A stretch of DNA of 64,000 nt from JAJZVS01 sp963708095 (GTDB lineage Bacteria; Pseudomonadota; Alphaproteobacteria; Acetobacterales; Acetobacteraceae), in the NCBI GenBank assembly GCA_963708095.1, contig OY970182.1, positions 2,480,001 to 2,544,000 of the forward strand, written 5' to 3'. Every line of letters starts with the position of its first letter. Within the stretch, counting starts at the first letter, position 1. Positions 25,776-34,024 of this stretch are shown here, piece by piece. The translations under genes were made by a program, and so were the position numbers. A model generated the notes under the pieces. It was given only the letters and a program-made list of their open reading frames with translations. It was not told the DNA's origin and did not search any database.

Positions 25776-27209
25776 ATGTATCCGGATGTCCTGCTACTGA
25801 TCGACGGCGCCTGGACCAAGTCCAGCTCCGGACGCAGCCTGCCGGTGGTCAATCCCGCCAGCGGCGAGACCAACGGCACGGTCGCGCACGCGGGGCGTGC
25901 CGATCTCGACCGCGCCCTGGAGGCCGCCGACAAGGGCTTCCGCGTCTGGCGCAAGATGTCCGCCTACGATCGGTCGAAGCTGATGCGCAAGGCGGCCGAG
26001 CTGTTGCGGGAACGGGCCGACGCCGTCGCCCGGCTGATGACCCTGGAACAAGGCAAGCCGCTCGCCGAAGCCAAGGGCGAAACGCTCGCCGGCGCCGACG
26101 TGATCGACTGGTTCGCGGAAGAAGCCCGCCGCGCCTACGGCCGCGTGGTCCCCGCCCGCGCCGAAGGCATCTACCAGCTGGTGCTGAAAGAGCCGGTCGG
26201 CCCGGTCGCGGCGTTTACGCCGTGGAACTTCCCGATCAACCAGGTGGTGCGCAAGCTGTCCGCGGCACTCGCCGCCGGCTGCTCGATCATCGTCAAGGCG
26301 CCGGAGGAAACCCCCGCCTCCCCGGCCGAGCTGATCCGTTGCTTCGTCGATGCCGGCGTGCCGGCCGGGGTGGTGAACCTCGTCTACGGCGTGCCGGCGG
26401 AGATTTCCGAATACCTGATCCCGCACCCGGTGATCCGGAAAATCTCGTTCACCGGTTCGACCGCGATCGGCAAGCAGCTTGCCGCGCTGGCCGGGGCGCA
26501 TATGAAGCGGGTGACGATGGAGCTGGGCGGCCACGCGCCTGCAATCGTATTCGACGACGCCGACATCGATACGGCGGCGAAGATTCTCTCCGCCAATAAG
26601 CTGCGCAACGCCGGGCAGGTGTGTATTTCGCCCACCCGCTTCCTGGTGCAGGAGCCGGTGTACGATGCGTTCGTGGAGCAGTTCACGGCCCGGATCAAGG
26701 CGGCCAAGCTGGGCGACGGGCTGGAACCCGGTACCACCATGGGCCCGCTCGCCAATCCGCGTCGGATCACGGCGATGGAGAATTTCATCGGCGATGCGGT
26801 GAAACACGGAGCAACCGTGCGCATCGGCGGCAACCGTATCGGCAACAAGGGCAATTTCTTCGAGCCCACGGTGCTGACCGACGTGCCGCAGGACGCACGC
26901 ATCATGAACGAGGAGCCGTTCGGCCCGGTGGCGGTGATCTCCCGCTTCCGCAGCTTCGACGACGTGGTGGCGGAGGCGAACCGGCTGCCTTTCGGCCTGG
27001 CCTCCTACGCCTATACGCGCTCCGCCCGCACCGCGAACGCGATCGCCGCAGCGGTGGAGGCGGGTATGATGTCCATCAACCACCACGGGCTCGCCTTGCC
27101 GGAGGTTCCGTTCGGCGGGGTGAAGGATTCCGGCTACGGCTCCGAGGGCGGTCTTGAAGCGATCGAAGCGTATCTGAACACGAAATTCGTGTCGCAGGCC
27201 GGGTTGTAG
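25776..27209 (+). CDS. NAD(P)-dependent aldehyde dehydrogenase (succinate-semialdehyde type)
   Basis: A 477-residue aldehyde dehydrogenase. Catalytic marks are PWNFPINQVVRKL (Asn151), KAPEETPASP (Lys174), FTGSTAIGKQL, MELGGHAPAIVFDDADI (Glu249) and NAGQVCISPTRF with the nucleophile Cys283. The overall pattern resembles GabD/NAD-dependent succinate-semialdehyde dehydrogenases, but such enzymes accept several aldehydes and the true substrate is unknown. The ATG at 25776 has AGAGAGG at six bases. No transaminase lies next to it. A hairpin follows the stop, so it is probably a single-gene unit. Confidence 0.88.
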   Translation: MYPDVLLLIDGAWTKSSSGRSLPVVNPASGETNGTVAHAGRADLDRALEAADKGFRVWRKMSAYDRSKLMRKAAELLRERADAVARLMTLEQGKPLAEAKGETLAGADVIDWFAEEARRAYGRVVPARAEGIYQLVLKEPVGPVAAFTPWNFPINQVVRKLSAALAAGCSIIVKAPEETPASPAELIRCFVDAGVPAGVVNLVYGVPAEISEYLIPHPVIRKISFTGSTAIGKQLAALAGAHMKRVTMELGGHAPAIVFDDADIDTAAKILSANKLRNAGQVCISPTRFLVQEPVYDAFVEQFTARIKAAKLGDGLEPGTTMGPLANPRRITAMENFIGDAVKHGATVRIGGNRIGNKGNFFEPTVLTDVPQDARIMNEEPFGPVAVISRFRSFDDVVAEANRLPFGLASYAYTRSARTANAIAAAVEAGMMSINHHGLALPEVPFGGVKDSGYGSEGGLEAIEAYLNTKFVSQAGL

Positions 27210-27216
27210 CGCGGCC

Positions 27217-27245
27217 GCGCGGGGCGGGTTCAGGCCGCCCCGCGC
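27217..27245 (+). terminator. Hairpin after the aldehyde dehydrogenase gene
   Basis: A perfect 11-bp stem (GCGCGGGGCGG with CCGCCCCGCGC) and a 7-base loop lie 8 bases after the stop codon. No T-run follows; it is a likely terminator of GC-rich type. Confidence 0.55.
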
Positions 27246-27424
27246 CTCGGCCTACAAAAATTCCCTGTAAAACTTGCAGAACCACTGGCAGAATTCGCGC
27301 GACGCGGCTAGAGCCGTTGCAGCGACGCGGCAAATCGGCACGCGCCGTGGCCAGATCAAGCAACCGCGCGGCTTTGCCTGGTCCAAGGCGTCGGCGAGCC
27401 GCGGCAACACGCTGAGGAGACAGC

Positions 27425-27694
27425 ATGTCGAAAGCCTTCATCGCTCAGGCGATCCAGGAATTTGCCGAGATCACCGGCGCAGCCGCCAATCGCGCCGCCG
27501 GCTATGTGATGGAAGCGATCGTCAGGGAGCTCAAGAAGTCCGGCAAGTTCACCCTGCCCAGCTTCGGCACTTTCACCGTACGCAAGACGAAGGCCCGCAA
27601 AGGGCTGAACCCGCGCACCGGAGAAGCCATCAAGGTAAAGGCCGGCAAGACGGTGCGGTTCAAGGCCTCCCCCACTTTGAAGAAGACGGTCTGA
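27425..27694 (+). CDS. HU-family DNA-binding protein
   Basis: An 89-residue histone-like protein that bends and compacts DNA. The HU fold is evident: helical N-terminus MSKAFIAQAIQEFAEITG, LPSFGTFTVRKTKARKGLNPRTGEAIKVKAG with the arm proline, and RFKASPTLKKTV at the end. GAGGAGA lies just before the ATG. About 215 bases upstream are free of genes and probably hold its promoter. A hairpin with a short T-run follows. Whether it is the main HU or a second copy cannot be told from this window. Confidence 0.93.
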   Translation: MSKAFIAQAIQEFAEITGAAANRAAGYVMEAIVRELKKSGKFTLPSFGTFTVRKTKARKGLNPRTGEAIKVKAGKTVRFKASPTLKKTV

Positions 27695-27716
27695 CCGACA
27701 CGGCGTTCCTCCTGCG

Positions 27717-27752
27717 GGCCGGAGGGCTTCTTGCTCTCCGGCCATTTTCCTT
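27717..27752 (+). terminator. Rho-independent-type terminator after the HU gene
   Basis: An 8-bp stem (GGCCGGAG with CTCCGGCC) and an 11-base loop are followed by ATTTTCCTT, 22 bases after the HU stop. The hairpin covers the first in-frame ATG (27731) of the next gene, which argues that the MFS gene starts later. Confidence 0.7.
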
Positions 27753-27763
27753 GCCGGCACGGC

Positions 27764-29164
27764 ATGGGCCGTGAGCGGCAATTTTTTGGCGCGCCGGGCT
27801 TGTCCCAGCGTACGGCCTGGGGCGTGTTCGCGGTCCTGCTCGGCACCCTGGTGGTGCCGCTCGATTCCGCGGTCAATGTCGATTTTCCATCGATCACCCA
27901 GCATTTCGACCTGGCGATCCCGCTGATCCAATGGATCGTTATCTCCTACACCCTGACGACCGCCAGCCTGATGCTGGTGTTCGGGCGCGCCGCCGACATG
28001 CTGGGCTATCAGCGGTTGTTTCTGGCCGGCTGTGCCTGGAACGCGATCGCCTTCATGCTCTGCGCCGTCGCGCCGAGCTACGCTTGGTTGCTCGCCGCCC
28101 GAATGCTGCAAGGCATTGGCGCGGGCCTCGTGCTGAGTTGCGGGCCGGCGCTGATCACGGCGCAGTATCCTGAAGCGCAACGGGCACGAGCGCTCGGGCT
28201 GTACACCCTCGGCTTCGGTCTTGGCGGCGCGCTGGGGCCGGTGCTCGGCGGGCTGCTGGCGGCCCGCTTCGGCTGGAGCGCCGTGTTCTGGGCGCGCGCG
28301 CCGATCGCCGTGGTTGGCGGGCTGGCCGGCCTGGCACTACCGGCGGCGCCACGTCGGGTGCATGGGGAGCGTTTCGACCTTGCCGGCGCAGCGCTGCTGG
28401 TGCTGGCGATCGGGGCGCTGCTGCTGGCGCTCAATCGGTTCCGGACCCCGGTCCTCGCCCTGCCTGCCGCCGCGGGTGCGGCGCTGGCGCTCGCCGGCTT
28501 CATCCGGCAGGAGGGCCGGGTGCGGCACCCGATGCTCGACCTGCAGCCGTTCCGCGACCCCGGCTTCGCGCTCGCCAACCTTGCAAACGTGCTGATGAAC
28601 CTGGCCGCGTTCGCGGTGCTGCTGCTGGTGCCGTTCGCCCTGGTGCGGTTGCCGGGCTTGTCCACCGCGGCGGCCGGGCTGGTGCTCGCCGCCTCGCCGG
28701 CGGGAGTGATGCTGGGCGGCCCGCTGACCGGCCGGCTGACCCCGCGCGTGCCGCCTGCCGTGCTGATGCCGGCGAGCGCGGGGGTGGTGGCCGCAGGGCT
28801 GGCTTGCATCGCCGGGTCGAACTTCGGCGTCGCCGCCTTGGTCCTGGGGATGCTGGCGCAGGGTGTCGGCCTCGGGGTATTTCAAGTGGCGTATTTCGAT
28901 GTCGTGACGGGGACGATTCCGGTGCGCGACCGGGGAGTGGCCGGCAGCCTCGGGATGCTTACCCGCACGTTCGGGCTGGTGGCCGGCGCCACGGTGCTGA
29001 TGTCGGTGTTTCAGGTGGTGCGCGACGGGGCGCTGCAACGGGGGGCGGGCGCCGGGATGGCGTTCGGGCTGGGGTTCCGCGCCACGTTCCTGTTCGCGGC
29101 CGCCCTGCCCGCGTTGCTCGTAGTCGTGGACCTGGTGCGCTGGCGCGCCGGACGGCAGCCCTGA
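27764..29164 (+). CDS. MFS transporter, DHA2 (EmrB/QacA) type
   Basis: A 466-residue drug:proton antiporter-type MFS protein with 12-14 hydrophobic segments. DHA2 marks are LVVPLDSAVNVDFPSI (motif D1-like), WIVISYTLTTASLMLVFGRAADMLG (motif A region), ARMLQGIGAGL and GLGGALGPVLGGLLAARFGW (motif C). An acidic residue in helix 1 and the N-terminal SRSV-like pattern fit export of hydrophobic compounds; substrates are unknown. The ATG at 27764 was chosen because an earlier one (27731) lies within the HU terminator; its ribosome site is weak, so the start is uncertain. It converges with carbonic anhydrase, with a 12-base gap. Confidence 0.85.
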   Translation: MGRERQFFGAPGLSQRTAWGVFAVLLGTLVVPLDSAVNVDFPSITQHFDLAIPLIQWIVISYTLTTASLMLVFGRAADMLGYQRLFLAGCAWNAIAFMLCAVAPSYAWLLAARMLQGIGAGLVLSCGPALITAQYPEAQRARALGLYTLGFGLGGALGPVLGGLLAARFGWSAVFWARAPIAVVGGLAGLALPAAPRRVHGERFDLAGAALLVLAIGALLLALNRFRTPVLALPAAAGAALALAGFIRQEGRVRHPMLDLQPFRDPGFALANLANVLMNLAAFAVLLLVPFALVRLPGLSTAAAGLVLAASPAGVMLGGPLTGRLTPRVPPAVLMPASAGVVAAGLACIAGSNFGVAALVLGMLAQGVGLGVFQVAYFDVVTGTIPVRDRGVAGSLGMLTRTFGLVAGATVLMSVFQVVRDGALQRGAGAGMAFGLGFRATFLFAAALPALLVVVDLVRWRAGRQP

Positions 29165-29176
29165 CGGCGATGCGCG

Positions 29177-29785
29177 CTAGCTGGCGTGCACGAAGTTCCC
29201 ATCCGCACCGAGCATCGCCAGCACCCCGGTCCGGATGTCGAAATGCGTTCCGTGCAGGCGGAGCCGGCCATCCGCCACGCGGGCCGCAATCCAAGGGAAG
29301 GTCAGCAGATTGTCGCAGGACAGGCGCACCGTGGCATACTCGCAAGCCAATTGCGGATCGACCGGATGGCAGGCCAGGACGCGCGCGCAGGCCGGCTCCG
29401 CCAGCCGGATCCAGGGGCCGACGAAGGTATCGAGCCCGTCGGGCACGCCTTCAATCAGGGCCCGCACGCCGCCGCACAGACCGTGTCCCATCACGATCAG
29501 ATCGCGCACGCCGAGGCCGAGCACACCGAATTCCAGCGCCGCGCTGGTGCCGTGGTACGCGCCATCCGGCTGATAGGGCGGCACCAGGTTGGCGACGTTG
29601 CGGACCACGAAAATCTCGCCCGGCGCGGCATCAAAGATCATGGCCGGATCGACCCGGCTGTCGGCGCAGGCGATGACCATCGCACGCGGCTGCTGGCCGT
29701 ACTCGGCAAGCCGCTCCAGCATCTGTCGCCGGTGCGGCCAGGTTTCGGCGCGGAAGCGACGGTAGCCGGCAATCAGGGCGTCCAT
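29177..29785 (-). CDS. Beta-class carbonic anhydrase
   Basis: A 202-residue beta carbonic anhydrase that interconverts CO2 and bicarbonate in the cytoplasm. Zinc ligands are visible in VIACADSRVDPAMIF (Cys and Asp) and LIVMGHGLCGGV (His and Cys), with FVVRNVANLVPPY between. The core start MDALIAGYRRFRAETWP at 29785 matches family length; the frame continues upstream through unrelated sequence. It marks the last ordinary gene before the tRNA remnant and the methylotrophy region. No bicarbonate transporter lies beside it. Confidence 0.92.
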   Translation of the reverse strand: MDALIAGYRRFRAETWPHRRQMLERLAEYGQQPRAMVIACADSRVDPAMIFDAAPGEIFVVRNVANLVPPYQPDGAYHGTSAALEFGVLGLGVRDLIVMGHGLCGGVRALIEGVPDGLDTFVGPWIRLAEPACARVLACHPVDPQLACEYATVRLSCDNLLTFPWIAARVADGRLRLHGTHFDIRTGVLAMLGADGNFVHAS

Positions 29786-30068
29786 ATGGGGTCTTTCGTG
29801 GAGGAGTGGTCGGTGCCCCCGGGAGGCGGTCGGGGAGCCGAATCGGCGGTCGATTCCGGGGAAGGAGACCGTGGGATGCCCGGGAGGGAGCCGGGCCGAC
29901 AGCGCCATCGACCCGGCAGCGGCCGGCTGCTTTGCACCGGCGCGACACCAGATGTCGTCAAATCCCTCGCTCTCGAGGTCCGTACCGCTCGGCTCCGCCA
30001 TTGCCGAAGCACCGAGGGCCGGCACCGGGATGCGCGGTTCCGCCGAATTTCGCGGTTTCGTTCCAAGT
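29786..30068. other. Non-coding stretch left of the tRNA remnant
   Basis: Frames here are open only as shadows upstream of the carbonic anhydrase. I see no gene, no RNA gene and no clear promoter, except that the carbonic anhydrase promoter should lie within it. Confidence 0.5.
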
Positions 30069-30114
30069 TGGCGCGCCCGGAAGATTCGAACTCCCAACCC
30101 CCAGATCCGTAGTC
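30069..30114 (-). pseudogene. 3' remnant of a tRNA-Arg(ACG) gene, likely integration scar
   Basis: Read on the minus strand, 46 bases match the 3' half of a tRNA. They comprise an anticodon loop CTACGGA (anticodon ACG) with the 3' side of its stem, a variable loop, a T arm with GGGAG-TTCGAAT-CTTCC, and the acceptor end through CCA (at 30069). The acceptor side is one base short compared with a standard tRNA, and nothing upstream resembles the D arm or 5' acceptor, so it is not a working gene. Such 3' fragments are typical of attachment-site copies left by elements that integrate into tRNA genes. The element would lie on the 5' side, above 30114. Confidence 0.7.
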
Positions 30115-30373
30115 AAAGAGCGGCTCGGACGATATGCCCACATTGACCTCTTTCCGAACCCCTTCAGGAACTTCGGAACCAAGGCGTGCCCTGCCCCATC
30201 CCCCTGTGTGGGTCCTGTCCCCCCGCGTGGGCAGCCACGTCAAGCCCTGAAGTCCTTTTGTACCGCGACCTCAAGGATCGCGATCGCCGGATCGATCGAG
30301 CGGTCCACCGCCTGGGCATCCCTGCCGTTCCACCGTGCGCCCACTCGGTGGGCGCCTTCCCCGCTGTCTCGTC

Positions 30374-30457
30374 AACCTTTCCGGCGCCCGCCTCGACTTT
30401 GCCTGGCTCATGCGCACCAATCTGACGCATGCCAACCTCGTCGGAGCCCTGCTGCAT
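30374..30457 (+). pseudogene. Inverted fragment of the pentapeptide-repeat gene
   Basis: These 84 bases encode NLSGARLDFAWLMRTNLTHA and on to GALLH. They match 79 of 84 bases (counted by eye) of positions 31022-31105, which encode the same segment on the minus strand of the intact gene. Homology stops at both ends and no start or complete reading frame exists. The rest of 30115-30373 and 30458-30538 holds no gene that I recognise. The fragment is a rearrangement or duplication scar beside the tRNA remnant. Confidence 0.8.
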
Positions 30458-30538
30458 GACCCTGGCGAAGGGCGCGGCTCAGGCGGGGACCTGATCGGAG
30501 TCAGCGCGGATGCGCGGCCGGTCATGCCGGGTGGAGCG

Positions 30539-31378
30539 TCAATGCGCCGGGGGCGGCTTCTGGCCCTTGGCCGTCTCCAGCCCCTTCGCCCCGGCCAGCG
30601 TCGTATCCTCCAGGATGGTGTTCTTCAGGATCGCATGCTTCAGGATCGCGTCTGTCAGGTCGGCATGGGTAAGATCGGTGCCCGTGAGATCCGCGCCCGT
30701 AAGGTCGGCTCCCGAAAGATCCGTATAGACGAGCCGCGCCCCGCGAAGATCAGCACCCGTCAGATCGGCGAAGCGCATCACGGCGTAGGAAAGATTCGTG
30801 CCCTCGAAATTCGCATGGCGCAGGTTGGCGCCATCGAAATCGGTGCGCAGCATGCCCATCGACTGGTTGCGGATGTCCGCTCCCAGATCCGCATGCGCGA
30901 AGTTGGCGCCTTCGGCGTTGCCGTTGAGCCTCGCGATCACCTTGGCGCCTGACAAGTTCGCCCCGACGAGGATCGGGGCGTCCTTCGGAATGTTCTCCAT
31001 GCCCGGCGCCACCACCGGGCCATGCAGCAGGGCTCCGATGAGGTTGGCATGCGTCAGATTGCTGCGCATGAGCCAGGCAAGATCGAGGCGGGCGCCCGAA
31101 AGGTTGGCGCCGGTCAAGTTTGCGTCTGAGAGATTGGCGGCAAACAGATCCGCGTGGGAGAGGTTCGCACCGGCGAAATTGAGACTGTGCAGGTCAGCAC
31201 TCTCCAACGACCACCGGGCCAGCTGCGCCGGTTGGCCCGGCAGCGTTTCCTTGAGCACGGCCTCCACCTCGGCCCGCTTCGCCTGATGCGCGGCGACGGC
31301 CGGTATCGCCGCCAGGGCCAAGGCGGCAGCAAGGACCACCAGGCAGGTCCGCCGCGGTGATGGTCGGGGTCGGCGCAT
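30539..31378 (-). CDS. Exported pentapeptide-repeat protein
   Basis: A 279-residue protein with an Arg-rich signal peptide (RRTCLVVLAAALALAAIPAVAA) followed by a short helical region and then about 30 pentapeptide repeats of the A(D/N)Lxx kind, for example ANLSHADLFAANLSDANL and ADLTGADLTGTDLTHADL. Such repeats form a right-handed quadrilateral helix; the role here is unknown. The ATG at 31378 lies seven bases after GGAGG, whereas the ATG at 31384 is too close to it. A near-identical inverted 84-bp fragment of it lies at 30374-30457. It follows DUF4242 and pqqE on the same strand. Confidence 0.85.
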   Translation of the reverse strand: MRRPRPSPRRTCLVVLAAALALAAIPAVAAHQAKRAEVEAVLKETLPGQPAQLARWSLESADLHSLNFAGANLSHADLFAANLSDANLTGANLSGARLDLAWLMRSNLTHANLIGALLHGPVVAPGMENIPKDAPILVGANLSGAKVIARLNGNAEGANFAHADLGADIRNQSMGMLRTDFDGANLRHANFEGTNLSYAVMRFADLTGADLRGARLVYTDLSGADLTGADLTGTDLTHADLTDAILKHAILKNTILEDTTLAGAKGLETAKGQKPPPAH

Positions 31379-31461
31379 CGGCATTCCTCCCCGCTGGTAC
31401 CGGCGTGCCGCGTCGCCCCCGAGAGGCCCACCCGGCCCCCGTTGCCTGGCCGCCGTGGCGG

Positions 31462-31746
31462 CTAAGCCGGTGCTTCGGTCGTGGGATCGATCATCTTGCG
31501 CACTTCGGTGATCCTGGTGGCCGGGAAGCCGCTCAGCTCAGCATGTCGGCGGATAACTGCCTCGTCACGCGCAAGATAGACGCAGAAGGTCTTGTTGTCG
31601 GCGACATAACTCTCCATCCACTGGATATCGGGTGCGAGCTGACGCAGGACCTCGTTCGACTTCGCCGCTGCCCCGCGCAACTGTTCGCGCTCGAGGGCGC
31701 CAACCTGCGGGATATCCCGTTCGATGATGAATTTGCGCAGCGCCAT
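31462..31746 (-). CDS. DUF4242 small protein
   Basis: A 94-residue cytoplasmic protein matching the DUF4242 pattern: FIIERDIPQVGALEREQLRG, then ...QWMESYVADNKTFCVYLARDE and a C-terminal MIDPTTE. Members form small ferredoxin-like dimers and some bind nickel; the function is not established. GGGAGGA precedes the ATG. It lies 100 bases after the pqqE stop on the same strand and 84 bases before the pentapeptide gene, so it may be read through from the pqq operon. Confidence 0.75.
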   Translation of the reverse strand: MALRKFIIERDIPQVGALEREQLRGAAAKSNEVLRQLAPDIQWMESYVADNKTFCVYLARDEAVIRRHAELSGFPATRITEVRKMIDPTTEAPA

Positions 31747-31846
31747 GAGTTCCTCCCGTTGGCTGGTTGATGCCGATGGTTACGTAACGCGATCGGACGC
31801 CCGTCGCGGACGGCTGGCATGATAGCCGGCACGTGGACGACTTGTG

Positions 31847-33004
31847 TCAAGGCGGGATCGGGCCCCCGGTTGTCGCGACGTCGAACGTCCCTGCCGAGGT
31901 ACGGGGAGCACGCGCGCGATAGAGATAGGCGAAGTCAACGCCGACGGACGCGTCCTCGGCGATCGCCAGCACTGCATCATGCACCGGCGAAAGGGCGCAG
32001 GCGGGATCGGCATCCGCAGCGTCGCCCGTGATCAACATCGCCTGGCAGCGGCAGCCGCCGAAATCTATCTCCCGCCGGTCGCAGGACCGACACGGCTCGT
32101 GCATCCACTCCGTGCCGCGGAACGCCCCAAAGGCAGGCGAGCGGGTCCAGATTTCCGCGAGATTCCGATCACGTACCGACCAGAACACGAGACCCGGGAT
32201 CGTCTCGGCCGCATGGCATGGCAACACCCGGCCCGAGGGCGTGACGTTCAGGGAACGCCGCCCCCATCCACCCATGCATGGCTTCGGCCGGCGGGCGTAA
32301 TAGTCGGGCACCACCGCGTCGATCACCAGCCTGCCCGCGTAGCGCACGCGCATCTCAGCAAGTTGTTCCGTAGCCAGTTCGACCTGCGAACGTGTCGGCA
32401 TCAGCGCCGCGCGATTGCGGAGAGCCCAGCCGTAGTATTGGGCGTGCGCCAATTCTACCCGCCCCGCCCCGAGTTCCGCCGCAAGCGCCACGAGATCCCG
32501 AAGTCGGGCGACGTTGGCGCGGTGCAGAACGACGTTGATCGTTAGAGCCAACCCCAGTTCGACCACGCTGCGTGCGATCCGGAGCTTGTGCGCGTGCGCT
32601 CCGTCGTAGCCGGCGATACGGTCGGCGGTGGATGGCTCCGTATCCTGGACCGAGATCTGCACGTGATCGAGGCCGGCAGCACGAAGGCCGGCCAGCCGGT
32701 CGCGGGTGAAGCCGATCGCCGACGTGATCAGGTTGCTATACAGCCCGGCTTCATGTGCTGCCGCGGTGATCTCGGTCAAATCCTGCCGGGCTCCGGGTTC
32801 GCCGCCCGACAGATGCAGCTGCAACACGCCGAGCGCCGCCGCCTCGCGGAACACCCGCGCCCATTCGGCGGTGGTGAGCTCACTGTCCCGCGCCGCGAGC
32901 GCGACGGGGTTCGAACAATAGGGGCAGGCGAGCGGGCAGCGGTGCGTGAGTTCGGCCAACAGACCGAGCGGGGCGGACAAGGGGTCCATCCCTGCGCCGC
33001 TCAC
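31847..33004 (-). CDS. pqqE: PQQ biosynthesis radical SAM enzyme
   Basis: A 385-residue PqqE. It links Glu and Tyr side chains of the PqqA peptide, helped by PqqD. The radical SAM cluster motif CPLACPYC (Cys23, 27, 30) and LHLSGGEP are present, and the C-terminal SPASM region carries PCMGGWGRRSLNVTPSGRVL, PCHAAETIPG and CRSCDRREIDFGGCRCQA. The start taken is a GTG at 33004 that overlaps the pqqD stop (GTGA); an ATG at 32989 is an alternative. The run pqqA-B-C-D-E is tightly packed, so one transcript is expected. Confidence 0.95.
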   Translation of the reverse strand: MSGAGMDPLSAPLGLLAELTHRCPLACPYCSNPVALAARDSELTTAEWARVFREAAALGVLQLHLSGGEPGARQDLTEITAAAHEAGLYSNLITSAIGFTRDRLAGLRAAGLDHVQISVQDTEPSTADRIAGYDGAHAHKLRIARSVVELGLALTINVVLHRANVARLRDLVALAAELGAGRVELAHAQYYGWALRNRAALMPTRSQVELATEQLAEMRVRYAGRLVIDAVVPDYYARRPKPCMGGWGRRSLNVTPSGRVLPCHAAETIPGLVFWSVRDRNLAEIWTRSPAFGAFRGTEWMHEPCRSCDRREIDFGGCRCQAMLITGDAADADPACALSPVHDAVLAIAEDASVGVDFAYLYRARAPRTSAGTFDVATTGGPIPP

Positions 33005-33291
33005 AGCGTCACCAATCGTTTCGCGGCAAGCTCATCGAGCAGGGTGAGCACGTCGGTCTCGATATCTTCGCGGCGAGCCACGAAGATCGCGGCGAGCTCA
33101 TTGACGATCTCGTCGATCGTGCGCCTTCCGTCGCAGCGGCTGAGGATATCGTGCGCCGGCCCCTCGGTCTCGATCAGCCGTTCCGGCGCCAGGAGCACCC
33201 AGACCTGCCGGATGGTATCGAAGTGAAGCCGTACGCCGGGCGCAAGACGCGGCTGGGCCGGGCCGGCGGCGGATGAAAAAAGCTCAGGCAT
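33001..33291 (-). CDS. pqqD: PQQ biosynthesis peptide chaperone
   Basis: A 96-residue PqqD, the chaperone that presents PqqA to PqqE. It shows RLAPGVRLHFDTIRQVWVLL, the GPAHDILSRCDGRRTIDEIV core and a helical end, LLDELAAKRLV. It overlaps the pqqC 3' end by eight bases and the pqqE start by four, implying coupled translation. Confidence 0.93.
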   Translation of the reverse strand: MPELFSSAAGPAQPRLAPGVRLHFDTIRQVWVLLAPERLIETEGPAHDILSRCDGRRTIDEIVNELAAIFVARREDIETDVLTLLDELAAKRLVTL

Positions 33292-34024
33292 CGCCCGGGG
33301 CCGGCACGAAAGCGCCTGGGGAGATCAAGCCGGGCGCAACATAGGCATGATGCAACGCATCGAGCATGGCCCAAAGCACGTCGAGCTTGAACGACAGCGC
33401 GTCGATCACCGCCTGCTGCTGCTCCGGCGTACGCGCGTGGGCCCTGACATAGGCGAGCACGAAATCTGCATCGCGCTCGGCCTGGGGCGGGCGCCGGCGG
33501 AAATACGCCATGGTCTCCGACGTGACGTAGTCGTAGTTGGCGAGCATCCCTTCCAGGCGCTCGGAGATGATCTGGGGCGAAAAGAGCTCGGTCAGCGCCG
33601 ACGCAACCGCTTCGAGCAGGCTCCGGTCGCGCACGAAGTGCACATAAGCATCGACCGCATAGCGTGTTCCCGGCAGGATCAGATGCGTGGAGACGACCGC
33701 GGCGTGATCGAGGCCGAGCCCGTCCGTCAGCTTCAGCCATCGTTCGATACCACCTTCGCCGGCGACGCTGCCGTCGTGATCCTCCAATCGTTGGCGCCAG
33801 TGCCGGCGCAACGCCCGGTCCTCGCAGCGCGCAATCAGCGAGGCGTCCTTGACCGGGATCATCGCCTGGTAATAGTAACGATTGAGCGCCCAGGCCTGCA
33901 CTTGGCCCTTGCTGCACCGGCCGCCATGCAACATGCGGTGGAAAGGGTGCAGGTTATGGTAACGCCTCGCCCCCATGTCCCGCAGATGCGCCTCCAGTTC
34001 GTCGGGCGTGAGCGGTTCCATCAT
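33284..34024 (-). CDS. pqqC: Pyrroloquinoline-quinone synthase
   Basis: A 246-residue PqqC oxidase that closes the ring and carries out the final eight-electron oxidation to PQQ. Family sequence includes RYHNLHPFHRMLHGGRC, QVQAWALNRYYYQAMIPVKD, DHDGSVAGEGGIERWL and the C-terminal LDVLWAMLDALHHAYV. Two ATGs are adjacent (34024 and 34021); the first overlaps the pqqB stop. GGAAG lies seven bases upstream. Confidence 0.95.
   Translation of the reverse strand: MMEPLTPDELEAHLRDMGARRYHNLHPFHRMLHGGRCSKGQVQAWALNRYYYQAMIPVKDASLIARCEDRALRRHWRQRLEDHDGSVAGEGGIERWLKLTDGLGLDHAAVVSTHLILPGTRYAVDAYVHFVRDRSLLEAVASALTELFSPQIISERLEGMLANYDYVTSETMAYFRRRPPQAERDADFVLAYVRAHARTPEQQQAVIDALSFKLDVLWAMLDALHHAYVAPGLISPGAFVPAPGDA

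Noticed and set aside
30069..30114. A functional tRNA-Arg gene
   Set aside because: Only the 3' half is present, the acceptor side is one base short, and no D arm or 5' acceptor strand exists upstream.
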